A DNA stretch of 64,000 bases, from the NCBI RefSeq assembly GCF_947568225.1, contig NZ_CANOOQ010000001.1, positions 2,108,001 through 2,172,000 of the forward strand, written 5' to 3'. The translations under genes and the position numbers were made by a program. Source of the stretch: Faecalispora anaeroviscerum (GTDB lineage: Bacteria > Bacillota > Clostridia > Oscillospirales > Acutalibacteraceae). Below, piece after piece: positions 52,197 through 60,774 of this stretch. Under the pieces are notes generated by a model that was not told the DNA's origin, ran no database searches, and saw nothing but the letters and a program-made list of their open reading frames with translations. Position 1 is the stretch's first letter. Every line of letters starts with the position of its first letter.

Positions 52197-52976
52197 CTAC
52201 AGAATGAATTTTTCACGCAGACGATCAGTCAGCCAGTTGGCAGACTCTTCGGGCTCCATCGTTACAACGGTGCCCTGTCCTTTAACAGCCTTGGTAAAGG
52301 ACTTCTTCACACGGGTGGGGGAGCCCTTCAGACCAATGTTGCTGTCGTCAACGTCAAGGTCTGCTCTGTGCCACTCGGTGATTTCTTTCTGGAAGGCGTC
52401 AAAAATGCCGCCGGGAGTCATATAGCGGGGTTCATTCATTTCGGCCAAAGCGGTAATGAGGCAAGGTGTTTTGACGCGAATGATGTGATAGCAGTCTTCA
52501 TACTGGCGTTTGATCTTCAGGCTATCACCCTCAACCCACAGCTCTTCCGCATAGCTGACGTTGGGCAGGCCGAGGTGCTCGGCGATCTGCGGGCCAACCT
52601 GTGCGGTGTCGCCGTCAATGGCCTGACGGCCGGTAATGATAAGATCATAATCCAGCTTCGAAATAGCGGAAGCCAGAGTGGAGGAAGTAGCCCAGGTGTC
52701 GGCGCCGCCGAATGCGCGGTCGGTCACAAGGATTGCTTCATCAGCACCCATAGCCAGAGCCTCGCGCAAAGCGAGGGTTGCCTGGGGCGGGCCCATGGTC
52801 AGAACGGTAACATGCGCGCCAACCTGGTCTTTCAAACGGAGGGCAGCCTCAAGGCCGGCCTTGTCGTCCGGATTGATAATGCTGGGAACGCCTTCACGAA
52901 TCAGGGTTCCTGTCGCTTGGTCCAGCTTTACCTCATTGGTATCCGGAACCTGCTTAATGCTTACAACGATTTTCAC
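52197..52976 (-). CDS. etfB: Electron transfer flavoprotein, beta subunit
   Basis: The beta subunit holds the second nucleotide site (FAD in bifurcating Etf). MKIVVSIKQVPDTNEVKLDQ starts the protein, VTVLTMGPPQATLALREALA lies near 58, and the ETF-beta signature LIITGRQAIDGDTAQVGPQ is near 112. 259 aa is typical. The spacing of 13 bp to the acyl-CoA dehydrogenase gene shows bcd-etfB-etfA to be one unit. Confidence 0.96.
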   Translation of the reverse strand: MKIVVSIKQVPDTNEVKLDQATGTLIREGVPSIINPDDKAGLEAALRLKDQVGAHVTVLTMGPPQATLALREALAMGADEAILVTDRAFGGADTWATSSTLASAISKLDYDLIITGRQAIDGDTAQVGPQIAEHLGLPNVSYAEELWVEGDSLKIKRQYEDCYHIIRVKTPCLITALAEMNEPRYMTPGGIFDAFQKEITEWHRADLDVDDSNIGLKGSPTRVKKSFTKAVKGQGTVVTMEPEESANWLTDRLREKFIL

Positions 52977-52989
52977 TGCGTGCCCCCCC

Positions 52990-54129
52990 TTATTTCAAAA
53001 GCGCGTTGGAAATAACCATGCGCTGCACTTCACTGGTGCCTTCGTAGATTTCGGTGATCTTTGCGTCACGCATCATGCGCTCCACGGGATATTCTCTGGT
53101 GTAGCCGTAGCCGCCGAACAGCTGGACGCACTCAGTGGTAACAGCCATCGCGGTTTCCGCTGCAAACAGCTTGGCCATAGCAGCCTCGGTAGAGAACTTG
53201 GCGCCAGCCTGCTTCAAGATAGCCGCGCGGTACACGAGCAGCTTTGCAGCGTCAATTTTGGTCTTCATATCCGCAATGCGGAACTGTGTGTTCTGGAACG
53301 CAGCAATGGAACGACCAAACTGCTTTCTCTCTTTTACGTATTTAATGGTCTCGTCCAGAGCGCCCTCGGCAATGCCCAGCGCCTGTGCGGCAATGCCGAT
53401 ACGGCCGCCGTCCAGCGTAGTCATGGCAACGGTAAAGCCCTTGCCCTCCTGACCAAGCAGGTTCTCCTTGGGAACGATGCAGTTCTCAAATACCAGCTCA
53501 GTGGTAGCGGAGCCGCGGATACCCATCTTCTTCTCTTTTTTGCCGATCGAGAAACCAGGGAAGCCCTTCTCTACGATAAACCCGGAGATTCCCTTTACGC
53601 CCTTGGACTTATCGGTCATAGCAAATACAACATAAATGTCGGCAACACCGCCGTTGGTGATGAAAATTTTGCTGCCGTTGAGAACATAGTGGTCGCCCTC
53701 CAGCACAGCCTTGGTCTGCTGGCCGGAAGCGTCCGTGCCCGCACCGGGCTCGGTCAGGCCGTAGGCGCCGATCTTTTTGCCGGAAGCAAGCGGAATGAGA
53801 TATTTTTCTTTCTGCTCTTTGGTACCGAACTTGTAGATCGGGTCACAGCAAAGAGAGGTGTGTGCGGAAATAATAACGCCCGTTGTACCGCAAACCTTAG
53901 AAAGCTCCTCCACGCACATGATGTAGGTCAGAACATCGCAGCCCTGGCCGCCGAGCTCCTTCGGATACGGAATTCCGAAAAAGCCGTACTTCTGCATTTT
54001 TTCAACGGTCTCTACTGGAAAGCGCTCTTCCTCATCAATGTCGTGAGCTAAGGGCTTTACTTCCTTTTCTGCAAAGGCCGCGAACATTTCCCGAGCCATC
54101 GACTGCTCGTTGTTCAGCTCAAAATTCAT
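52990..54129 (-). CDS. bcd: Acyl-CoA dehydrogenase, probable butyryl-CoA dehydrogenase
   Basis: An FAD enzyme that reduces crotonyl-CoA to butyryl-CoA together with Etf. The ACD signatures are GAYGLTEPGAGTDASGQQTK near 125 and QLFGGYGYTREYPVERMMRD near 335. The catalytic base is Glu363 in ITEIYEGTSE. 379 aa is the usual length for Bcd. A glutaryl-CoA dehydrogenase is excluded by lack of its distinct residues and by gene context with crotonase and Etf. Confidence 0.93.
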   Translation of the reverse strand: MNFELNNEQSMAREMFAAFAEKEVKPLAHDIDEEERFPVETVEKMQKYGFFGIPYPKELGGQGCDVLTYIMCVEELSKVCGTTGVIISAHTSLCCDPIYKFGTKEQKEKYLIPLASGKKIGAYGLTEPGAGTDASGQQTKAVLEGDHYVLNGSKIFITNGGVADIYVVFAMTDKSKGVKGISGFIVEKGFPGFSIGKKEKKMGIRGSATTELVFENCIVPKENLLGQEGKGFTVAMTTLDGGRIGIAAQALGIAEGALDETIKYVKERKQFGRSIAAFQNTQFRIADMKTKIDAAKLLVYRAAILKQAGAKFSTEAAMAKLFAAETAMAVTTECVQLFGGYGYTREYPVERMMRDAKITEIYEGTSEVQRMVISNALLK

Positions 54130-54162
54130 ATCGATCCCCCTGATTTTAAATTGTTGAAAAAT

Positions 54163-54945
54163 TTATTTGCCAACGAATGGCGCGGGCTTACGTTTCTCCA
54201 CAAACGCTCCCATCGCTTCCCGTTGATCCTGAGTTTCAAAACAATCGCCAAAGTATTTAGCCTCCAGCTCGGCAGCCTGCCACAGGCCAAGGCCAACACC
54301 CTCGTTCATGGCGCGCTTTGCATTGAGCACGGCCACCGGAGCATTTGCGGCAATCTTCAGCGCCAACTCCTCAGCTTTTGCGAGCAGTTCTTCCGGCGCG
54401 TACACCGCATTGACCAGACCAAGCTCCAAGGCTTCCTGCGCCTTGATTTTGCCGGCGGTAAATACCATTTCCTTCGCTTTGCCGGGGCCGATTGCCCGGG
54501 CCAGCTTCTGCATGCCGCCCCAACCGGGAGTGATGCCAAGGCCCACCTCTGGAAGTGCGAACACTGCTTTTTCAGACGCAAGGCGAATATCGCAGGCCAG
54601 CGAAAGCTCGCAGCCACCACCCAAAGCAAAGCCGTTGACCGCCGCGATTACCGGGGCGGGGAACTGCTCAACCAGATGGTAAATTCTGTCGCCGAGCAGG
54701 CCGAATTCTTCACCCTGCTGTTTAGAAAGATTTCGCATTTCGCCAATGTCCGCACCGGCTACGAAAGCCTTCTCACCGGAGCCGGTGACAATCAGGCAGC
54801 GAACGCCGCTTGATTTAGCCTCATTCAGTGCTTGTTCAAGATCCTTCATAACCTCCAGGTTTACCGCGTTAAGCGCCTGGGGGCGGTTCATGGTCAGAAT
54901 CCCGATGAGATTATCATGTTTTGCTTCAAATGTAACCAGACTCAT
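54163..54945 (-). CDS. crt: Enoyl-CoA hydratase / crotonase
   Basis: Crotonase interconverts 3-hydroxybutyryl-CoA and crotonyl-CoA. The catalytic glutamates are Glu113 (GGGCELSLACD) and Glu133 (ALPEVGLGITPGWGG), with the oxyanion hole near AGADIGEM (64-70). 260 aa is typical. It lies 33 bp upstream of bcd. Since hbd and thl are encoded on the other strand nearby, crotonyl-CoA is the meeting point of the acetyl-CoA and glutamate routes. Confidence 0.94.
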   Translation of the reverse strand: MSLVTFEAKHDNLIGILTMNRPQALNAVNLEVMKDLEQALNEAKSSGVRCLIVTGSGEKAFVAGADIGEMRNLSKQQGEEFGLLGDRIYHLVEQFPAPVIAAVNGFALGGGCELSLACDIRLASEKAVFALPEVGLGITPGWGGMQKLARAIGPGKAKEMVFTAGKIKAQEALELGLVNAVYAPEELLAKAEELALKIAANAPVAVLNAKRAMNEGVGLGLWQAAELEAKYFGDCFETQDQREAMGAFVEKRKPAPFVGK

Positions 54946-55001
54946 CTTTGTCCCTCCTGACTGTTCCCTGCAAGCATTCGGCAGGGGCGTTGTTTGTGTT
55001 C

Positions 55002-56300
55002 TTAATAGTTTGTATGGAAACGCTTTTCAAATTCCTCTTTCAAGGAATCGTGGAAATCCGGGTGAGCTATTTCAATCAGGCTGCGGGCTCTGTCGCGAAC
55101 GGTATGCCCGCGCAGCTCCGCGATTCCATACTCCGTTACAACATACTGAACGTCGTTGCGGGAGGTGGTCACCGCCGACCACTGGTCGATAAACGGCACA
55201 ATCTTCGAAACCTTGCCGCCTGCCGCCGTGGAGGTCATCGCCAAAATCGAACGCCCGCCGCGGCTCATGGAAGCGCCGCGAATAAAATCGATCTGCCCGC
55301 CTACACCGCTGATCTGAGTCGGACCGATGCTTTCGGATACGACCTGTCCCAGAAAATCGATCTGCACGCAGGAGTTGATTGACACCAGATTGTCGTTTTT
55401 CGCGATGACCACAGGGTCATTCACGTAATTGACTGGGTACATTTCCACCGCCGGATTGTTGTTGACATAATCGTACAAACGCCGAGTGCCCATCAGGAAG
55501 GTTGCAACGCTCTTTCCCTTGTGCAGCGTCTTTTTAGAATTGTTGATCACGCCGGCTTCCACCAGCTCGACCACGCCGTCCGAGAACATTTCCGTATGGA
55601 TGCCGAGATCCTTTTTCTCTTTCAGGAACAGAAGCACAGCGTCCGGAATCGCGCCGATTCCAAGCTGCAGCGTATCTCCGTCGTGAATCAGATCGGCGCA
55701 GTAGCCACCGATTTTCTTTTCAATCTCGGTAATTTTGGGGGCGCCAAGCTCGAGAATCGGGTCGTTGCACTCCACAATGCAGTCCATATCGCTCACGTGA
55801 ATGAAACTGTCTCCCAATGTGCGGGGCATATTCTCATTTACCTGAGCAATGACCACCTTTGCGACTTCTGCGGCATGCTTTTCGTAATCTACCGTTACAC
55901 CGTAGCTGCACCAGCCGTGCTCGTCGGGGGCAGAAACGTGGATCAGCGCCACATCCACCGGCATAGTGGTATCAAACAACTCAGGAATCTTATGGAAAAA
56001 ACAGGGCGTATAATCGCCAATGCCGGCCTCAATCGTGGCGCGGGTGGCACCGCCTACAAAAATTGCGTTATGGACAAAGTGCCCTTCCATCTCCGGCGCT
56101 GTGTACGGCGCTTTTGCCAGAGGCACCATGTGGGCAATTTCCACGTTCTTCAGCTCGTCTTTTCGCGCAACCAGTGCATTGATCAAATGAACCGGCGCGC
56201 CCGCCGCGTTGGGTGTTACCACCCTGTCGCCAGAACGAACGCGGGCTACCGCTTCTTCAGCGGTCATTTTTCGTTGCGCGTACAGATCTTTCCAACCCAT
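55002..56300 (-). CDS. Butyryl-CoA / 4-hydroxybutyryl-CoA:acetate CoA-transferase family enzyme
   Basis: A family I CoA-transferase of the AbfT/But/Cat1-related group, 432 aa. The catalytic glutamate is Glu237 (GIHTEMFSDGVVEL), close to the Glu238 of the Clostridium aminobutyricum enzyme. The Gly-rich GVGGQIDFIRGASMSRGGRS block lies near 330. In this setting it most plausibly swaps butyryl-CoA with acetate, releasing butyrate and acetyl-CoA, which then feeds GctAB. Sequence alone cannot exclude 4-hydroxybutyrate as substrate. Confidence 0.88.
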   Translation of the reverse strand: MGWKDLYAQRKMTAEEAVARVRSGDRVVTPNAAGAPVHLINALVARKDELKNVEIAHMVPLAKAPYTAPEMEGHFVHNAIFVGGATRATIEAGIGDYTPCFFHKIPELFDTTMPVDVALIHVSAPDEHGWCSYGVTVDYEKHAAEVAKVVIAQVNENMPRTLGDSFIHVSDMDCIVECNDPILELGAPKITEIEKKIGGYCADLIHDGDTLQLGIGAIPDAVLLFLKEKKDLGIHTEMFSDGVVELVEAGVINNSKKTLHKGKSVATFLMGTRRLYDYVNNNPAVEMYPVNYVNDPVVIAKNDNLVSINSCVQIDFLGQVVSESIGPTQISGVGGQIDFIRGASMSRGGRSILAMTSTAAGGKVSKIVPFIDQWSAVTTSRNDVQYVVTEYGIAELRGHTVRDRARSLIEIAHPDFHDSLKEEFEKRFHTNY

Positions 56301-56397
56301 ATATTAGCTCCTCATCCAAAATAATGCTGTGCCTGGGAAACCCACCGCCAAATACGGCAGCCCCCAAGTGCCCGGTTCCTCCGGAAATATTCTCCGA

Positions 56398-56532
56398 CGG
56401 CGTGAAGCGTTGCTCCCACGCCGGGGCCCGGCCTGCTTCGGCCGGGATTTTAGAAAAAATTCCGGCGCACTCCCTTAATCAACGTAAGGGTGGATACCAC
56501 ACTGTTTGATTGACTGGGCGATGCGCCGGAAT
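56398..56532 (-). other. Structured spacer between gcdA and the CoA-transferase gene
   Basis: Three consecutive inverted repeats occupy this spacer. On the minus strand an 11-bp closing stem (56522-56532 with 56459-56469, TTCCGGCGCA core) encloses two small hairpins (TGG/CCA and CCCTTA/TAAGGG) and is followed at once by TTTTTT. Two GC-rich hairpins come next (CCCGGCC/GGCCGGG at 56427-56446, CGGCGTG/CACGCCG at 56398-56423). It could be a terminator with an elaborate loop, a processed 3' RNA, or a regulatory leader. Confidence 0.65.
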
Positions 56533-56569
56533 CCCGATTCGCGATTTCTCGCCTTAGACGGAAATCGGA

Positions 56570-58345
56570 TTATTTTTCAACTGATTTCAAAAACACGTTG
56601 TTGTAGTCACGAATCGCTCTGGGGAGAAGCATCTGATGGAACGCGCAGAACGAACGCGGATTCTGATAAGCGGACTCAGCAAACGCAACCACGTAATTTC
56701 TGATCTTAGTCAGCTCGATGATCTCATCCAGGAAGCCGTGCTGAGCGCAGAACAGCGGGCCGGACTTAATGCGATATTCCTCGATCATCTCGTTCATCTT
56801 ATCGATGGTGGGCTTCAGGTCCTTGCCGGCCTTGGCATCTTTCACCAGACGGCGGGAATACATGGCGGCAGCGGCGGTTTCGCCGTGCATTACGTTCACT
56901 TCGCTGGCCGCGGTGCCCAGGGTGAAGGCGTTGGTATCGTTGCCCTGCGGGCCGCCCATAACATAGTGAGCAGCAGCAGTACTCTTTCTCAGAGTAATTT
57001 CGATCTGCGGCACCTTAGCGGACTGGATGGAGTAAATCAGAGACTGGCCGAGGCCGAGCAGCTCTGCTTTTTCCGCGTCGTTGCCAACGTCGATACCGGT
57101 GGTATCCTGGAACCAGACGATGGGCAGACGATCTCTGCCGCACAGGGTGACGAATTCGTTCATCTTGATCAGGCCCTGGCGATACAGCTTTCCGCCAACG
57201 CCAACGCTGTTCTCTTTATACTCGGGGTAATTCATCAGAATGCCCTGATAGTTCGCGATGACACCCACCAGAAGGCCGTTTACCTTGGCAATACCGGTGA
57301 TGATCTCGGGGCCGTAGCCCTTCTTGTACTCGTCGAACTGGCTGCCGTCGAACACGCGGCTGAGGATGTTCTCTACATTGTAGGGGCGCTTTGTGTTCAT
57401 GGTCAGGATGCTGTACAGCTCGCTGGGCTCAAAGTTGGGCTCCTGCGGGCAGTCCACACGGAAGAACTCCGGATTGTACGCCGGGATATCATCCATATAT
57501 TTCTGAATCGCTTCGAGAACGCCCATTTCCTCGGTGTAAGCCTCACGGAAGAAGCCTGTCTCACCATAGTGAATCGCAACGTTTCCGGGCGGGTCATTAA
57601 CCTGCTTCTTGGTTGCCTCGATCAGCGCCTGAGCAGCCTCTTCATCCACATAGCCCTTCGGGTTCATGCCGCCTACGATGCCGGCGCCGCCGACAGCCAT
57701 GTTGGCCTTCTCGTGAGCGATCAGGATGGTGGGGCTGATGCTGTGGTATCCGCCGCCGGCCGGGTTGGTGCCGTAGATGCCTACGATAACCGGGATGCCG
57801 TTCTGCTGCAGATCCGCATTGCGGAAGAAGGGAGTGCCGCCGCCGCGGCGGTTTGCATATACTTTTTCCTGCTCGTCGAGCTTAACACCACTGCAGTTCA
57901 GCACGTAAACAAGCGGAACATTCAGGCATTTTGCGGTATCAGAGCCGCGCAGCAGGTTGTCTGCCTGGCCTGCAACCCAAGCGCCAGCCAGCTTTTTGTT
58001 ATCGGAAGCGATAATCATCGCCCATTTGCCACGAATTTTGCCCAGACCCTTGATGATGCCGGTGCTGCCGGTAGAGTTGCTCTCCGGATCATACAGGCTG
58101 TTCAGGGGCAGGAATGAACCGGGATCTACCAGAGCCTCAATACGGTCGGTAGCGGTCATCTGGCCGGACTGATGCAGAGATTCGTCGGAACGGCCGCTTT
58201 CGCGCATTTCGGTAACCTTATCTGCAATTTCCTTTTCAACTTTGCGGAATTCCGTTTCGTTCTCCGCGCTCACCTGAGGGTTTGCCGAACCAATGATCGG
58301 CATATTTTTAAAGTACGAGGGCATTGAGTAACCGTGCTCAGCCAT
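56570..58345 (-). CDS. gcdA: Glutaconyl-CoA decarboxylase, alpha (carboxyltransferase) subunit
   Basis: GcdA moves the carboxyl group from glutaconyl-CoA to biotin on GcdC, giving crotonyl-CoA. It has paired carboxyltransferase domains: N-terminal RGGGTPFFRNADLQQNGIPV and GGGYHSISPTILIAHEKANM near 190-225, and C-terminal LPIVWFQDTTGIDVGNDAE near 415 and YVMGGPQGNDTNAFTLG near 465. 591 aa matches the clostridial enzyme. The divergent N-terminus (MAEHGYSMPSYFKNMP) is usual. It has its own promoter ~145 bp upstream. Confidence 0.95.
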   Translation of the reverse strand: MAEHGYSMPSYFKNMPIIGSANPQVSAENETEFRKVEKEIADKVTEMRESGRSDESLHQSGQMTATDRIEALVDPGSFLPLNSLYDPESNSTGSTGIIKGLGKIRGKWAMIIASDNKKLAGAWVAGQADNLLRGSDTAKCLNVPLVYVLNCSGVKLDEQEKVYANRRGGGTPFFRNADLQQNGIPVIVGIYGTNPAGGGYHSISPTILIAHEKANMAVGGAGIVGGMNPKGYVDEEAAQALIEATKKQVNDPPGNVAIHYGETGFFREAYTEEMGVLEAIQKYMDDIPAYNPEFFRVDCPQEPNFEPSELYSILTMNTKRPYNVENILSRVFDGSQFDEYKKGYGPEIITGIAKVNGLLVGVIANYQGILMNYPEYKENSVGVGGKLYRQGLIKMNEFVTLCGRDRLPIVWFQDTTGIDVGNDAEKAELLGLGQSLIYSIQSAKVPQIEITLRKSTAAAHYVMGGPQGNDTNAFTLGTAASEVNVMHGETAAAAMYSRRLVKDAKAGKDLKPTIDKMNEMIEEYRIKSGPLFCAQHGFLDEIIELTKIRNYVVAFAESAYQNPRSFCAFHQMLLPRAIRDYNNVFLKSVEK

Positions 58346-58731
58346 TGACAGGTGCCTCCTTTTTCAAATAAGAATAATTTGGACTGTAAAAGGCGAAATT
58401 TATTTGCAGTTACTGAAAAAAACAGAAAAATTCGAATAAATACAGCCAAATGGCTGATTTGTTAATTTTTCGACAAGCTAATCGTGTTATGTTTATATTA
58501 ACACACAAACACTCGTTTGCCAAGCTGTAATTTCAGGAAACACACAAACCCGCCTCTGCTTTGAACCTCATAAAGCCCGCTGAAAAGCCCGCACTGAATT
58601 CTTCCATCAATGCAGTTATCCCTGTTTTTGAAAACAAAGGGTAGATTACATTCACGAAAAGAAACTGCGAGCCGTCACTTCAGCGCAAGCCGGATGATTC
58701 CGGCAGCTAATATGAAACTGGGGGGAAGAAA
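58346..58731. other. 386-bp spacer between gcdC and gcdA
   Basis: No gene is supported. It holds a hairpin just after gcdC (GCCGGA/TCCGGC, 58689-58704), the gcdA promoter, and a palindrome CAGCCA-AA-TGGCTG (58443-58456) between promoter and gcdA that may be an operator or a leader hairpin. Confidence 0.6.
58495..58523 (-). promoter_or_regulatory. Internal promoter for gcdA
   Basis: TTGGCA (58518-58523), 17-bp spacer, TAATAT (58495-58500) on the minus strand. Confidence 0.65.
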
Positions 58732-59172
58732 TCAGCCAATTACTGCCAGCTGATCGTTAGACTGTACCGCGTCGCCCTTATTGACGGAGATGTTCTTCAC
58801 AGTACCGTCGCAGGGAGCAACGATCTCGTTTTCCATCTTCATGGCTTCGAGAATGAACAGCAGATCACCCGTTTTTACAGCCTGGCCTTCAGAAACCTTT
58901 ACCTGCAGGATGGTTCCAGGCATGGGGCAGTTAACGGTAGTGTCGCCAGCCGCCGCTGCTGCGGGAGCCTTCTTGGGAGCCGGGGCTGCTGCGGGAGCGG
59001 GGGCTGCTGCTACGGGGGCGGGAGCTGCTACGGGAGCAGGAGCCGCTACCGGGGCCGGAGCTGCCGGAGCCTCACCTGTGTAAACTCCTCTGGGAATCGG
59101 TTTGTAAGCAGAGGGAGCGCGCTCCACATCCACCTCATATGCTTTGCCATTGACTCTTGCCAAGTATCTCAT
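58732..59172 (-). CDS. gcdC: Glutaconyl-CoA decarboxylase, gamma (biotin carrier) subunit
   Basis: The biotinyl domain forms the last ~75 residues with Lys112 in EAMKMEN as the biotinylation site. A flexible Ala/Pro-rich linker (APAPVAAPAPVAA type, about residues 33-72) joins it to an N-terminal segment starting MRYLARVNGKAYEVDV. The carrier shuttles CO2 between GcdA and the membrane decarboxylase GcdB. 146 aa with a long Ala/Pro linker is typical of Gcd. Confidence 0.95.
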   Translation of the reverse strand: MRYLARVNGKAYEVDVERAPSAYKPIPRGVYTGEAPAAPAPVAAPAPVAAPAPVAAAPAPAAAPAPKKAPAAAAAGDTTVNCPMPGTILQVKVSEGQAVKTGDLLFILEAMKMENEIVAPCDGTVKNISVNKGDAVQSNDQLAVIG

Positions 59173-59225
59173 AATCGGTCTCTCCTATCACAACATCATT
59201 TTTTCTAATCGGACGCTCTCTGGTA

Positions 59226-59477
59226 TTAATACTCTCTAATACTGTTAAACTGCAGCTGATCCAGCGGAATCTGTAAATCCTCGCTGATTACGGCCATAAT
59301 AACCGCATAGGTCTCGTCTTTTCCATCATCCACAGGCTGCGGCGCCGGCGCAACAACGGGCCTTGCTGCCAATTCTTCCACCGCGGCCTTGATTTTGGTC
59401 AGCGTTGAAAGGATAGCGATCGTCAGTATCACGGTCAGTCCTGAGAACAACAGCGGCAATAATTGCTCAACTGGCAT
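59226..59477 (-). CDS. gcdD: Glutaconyl-CoA decarboxylase, delta (OadG-like) subunit
   Basis: A small membrane-anchoring subunit: one N-terminal helix (LLPLLFSGLTVILTIAILST), an Ala/Pro linker and an acidic C-terminal part (DETYAVIMAVISEDLQIPLD). It resembles OadG/GcdD, which tether the complex to the membrane. 83 aa is normal. It is the first gene of the locus, with promoter and palindromic operator upstream and gcdC 53 bp downstream. Confidence 0.85.
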   Translation of the reverse strand: MPVEQLLPLLFSGLTVILTIAILSTLTKIKAAVEELAARPVVAPAPQPVDDGKDETYAVIMAVISEDLQIPLDQLQFNSIREY

Positions 59478-59511
59478 GCTCTAAATCCCCCCTCTTCGGT
59501 TTCCCGTATTA

Positions 59512-59525
59512 TGAAATTCATTTCA
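59512..59525. promoter_or_regulatory. Palindromic operator upstream of gcdD
   Basis: TGAAAT-TC-ATTTCA, a perfect 14-bp palindrome resembling IclR-family operators (GGAAAT-N2-ATTTCC type). It lies about 22 bp downstream of the gcdD -10 and between gcdD and the IclR gene. Confidence 0.6.
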
Positions 59526-59546
59526 TTTTTTGGAATTTTCAAATAA

Positions 59547-59575
59547 ATGATAGCATCAAATGAATTGTGTGTCAA
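59547..59575 (-). promoter_or_regulatory. Main promoter of the gcd-gct-hgd locus
   Basis: TTGACA (59570-59575), 17-bp spacer, TATCAT (59547-59552) on the minus strand, between iclR and gcdD. Confidence 0.8.
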
Positions 59576-59630
59576 TAATAAAACAATACATTGGTTTTTT
59601 ATTTTAAATAAAAATACCGCAGCATTATTG

Positions 59631-60383
59631 TCATTTTTGGACAAACCCCAACAGGAAGGACAATTGAGCTGCGTGCTGCTTTACCAGCACTTTAAACTCC
59701 TCTTCCTGCGCTCTGGAAGTGCGTGATTGCGGAGCAATCAGGCCGATGGAAGCGACCGCCTTGCCGTTCATGTCGAACACCGGCGCGCCAATGCCCACTG
59801 CATCCGGAATATATTCTCCGCGGGAAACAGCAACACCCTCCTCGCGAATCCGAAGCAAACTGCTAAGAAGTTTCTTTTCTTCCTCAGGAGAAAATTCCGG
59901 GTTGTCCCGCAAATAATTCTGTATATAGGTGCGAATGAAGCTGTCGGACTGGAACGCCAGCAAGGAGCGCCGGCTTCCGCCGCAGTGCAAATCCACCTCG
60001 TTGCCAAAGCGTTCGATTACCTTCAGCGGGTTGGGGCCCTCTACCTTTTCCAGCACCATGCCCCTGTATCCGGATATAATAATGAGGAAAACATCTTCCT
60101 TTGTGATTTTCATCAGATCCTTCAGCACGGGTTTCGCGGAATCACTCAGCCGCAGCCGCCTAGTCGCGGCCATTCCCAGCGGGATCAGTGCAGTACCCAG
60201 CCGATAAAGGTGTGTTTTGGGATCACGGGACACATAGTTTGCGCTGCAAAAGGTCTGCAGAATCCGGTGAACCGTACTCGACGGCAGGCCGGACATCTGC
60301 GACAGTTCCGCAAGGGAACAGGATTTATCCGCTTTTCGCAGGTGCTCGAGTACCTCCATCGCACGTATCAAGCTTTGTACCAT
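59631..60383 (-). CDS. IclR-family transcriptional regulator
   Basis: An N-terminal winged HTH (SLIRAMEVLEHLRKADKSCS, then LAELSQMSGLPSSTVHRIL) and the C-terminal effector domain with GAPVFDMNGKAVASIGLIAP near 205 define the family. 250 aa is normal. It heads the fermentation locus and is divergent from thl-hbd, so it is the likely local regulator, with a pathway acid or CoA ester as possible ligand. AGGAGG precedes the ATG. Confidence 0.93.
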   Translation of the reverse strand: MVQSLIRAMEVLEHLRKADKSCSLAELSQMSGLPSSTVHRILQTFCSANYVSRDPKTHLYRLGTALIPLGMAATRRLRLSDSAKPVLKDLMKITKEDVFLIIISGYRGMVLEKVEGPNPLKVIERFGNEVDLHCGGSRRSLLAFQSDSFIRTYIQNYLRDNPEFSPEEEKKLLSSLLRIREEGVAVSRGEYIPDAVGIGAPVFDMNGKAVASIGLIAPQSRTSRAQEEEFKVLVKQHAAQLSFLLGFVQK

Positions 60384-60467
60384 TTCAATACCTCCTCTTA
60401 TGATTGTAAATCGTGTCTGGTTATTTTTTCACGATTTCTAATCACTTTGCTCTAAAATACGGTTACC

Positions 60468-60496
60468 ATCATACAAGATAATTTCACAATATGCAA
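60468..60496 (-). promoter_or_regulatory. Promoter of the IclR-family gene
   Basis: TTGCAT (60491-60496), 17-bp spacer, TATGAT (60468-60473) on the minus strand. Confidence 0.6.
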
Positions 60497-60603
60497 TTGT
60501 TCTTTTCCCAATCCTAAGCAAAATCATCCTTACGCGTCTAGAAAACGACAAAAATACTAAAAATCTAAATTCCATTTTGTTAAAAAAATCAATCGGACGA
60601 CCC

Positions 60604-60632
60604 TTGTGTTTTGCCCTGGATAGTGAGATAAT
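60604..60632 (+). promoter_or_regulatory. Promoter of thl-hbd
   Basis: TTGTGT (60604-60609), 17-bp spacer, GATAAT (60627-60632). The 391-bp divergent region between iclR and thl otherwise shows no gene. Confidence 0.55.
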
Positions 60633-60774
60633 AAGTATGAATTTATTCCATGATTCAGAATGAATTCCTTATTGTGAAATGTTTGGCAGGCGTCTTTCCA
60701 TTGAAAACCCGCTGTGTATTCCTTATTCTGCGGCGGAATGACCCGACCAAAAAATTTAGGAGGTTAGCACCATT

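Noticed and set aside
56301..56569. A known riboswitch class
   Set aside because: The fold is suggestive but I could not match it to any riboswitch consensus I know, so it is listed only as a structured element.
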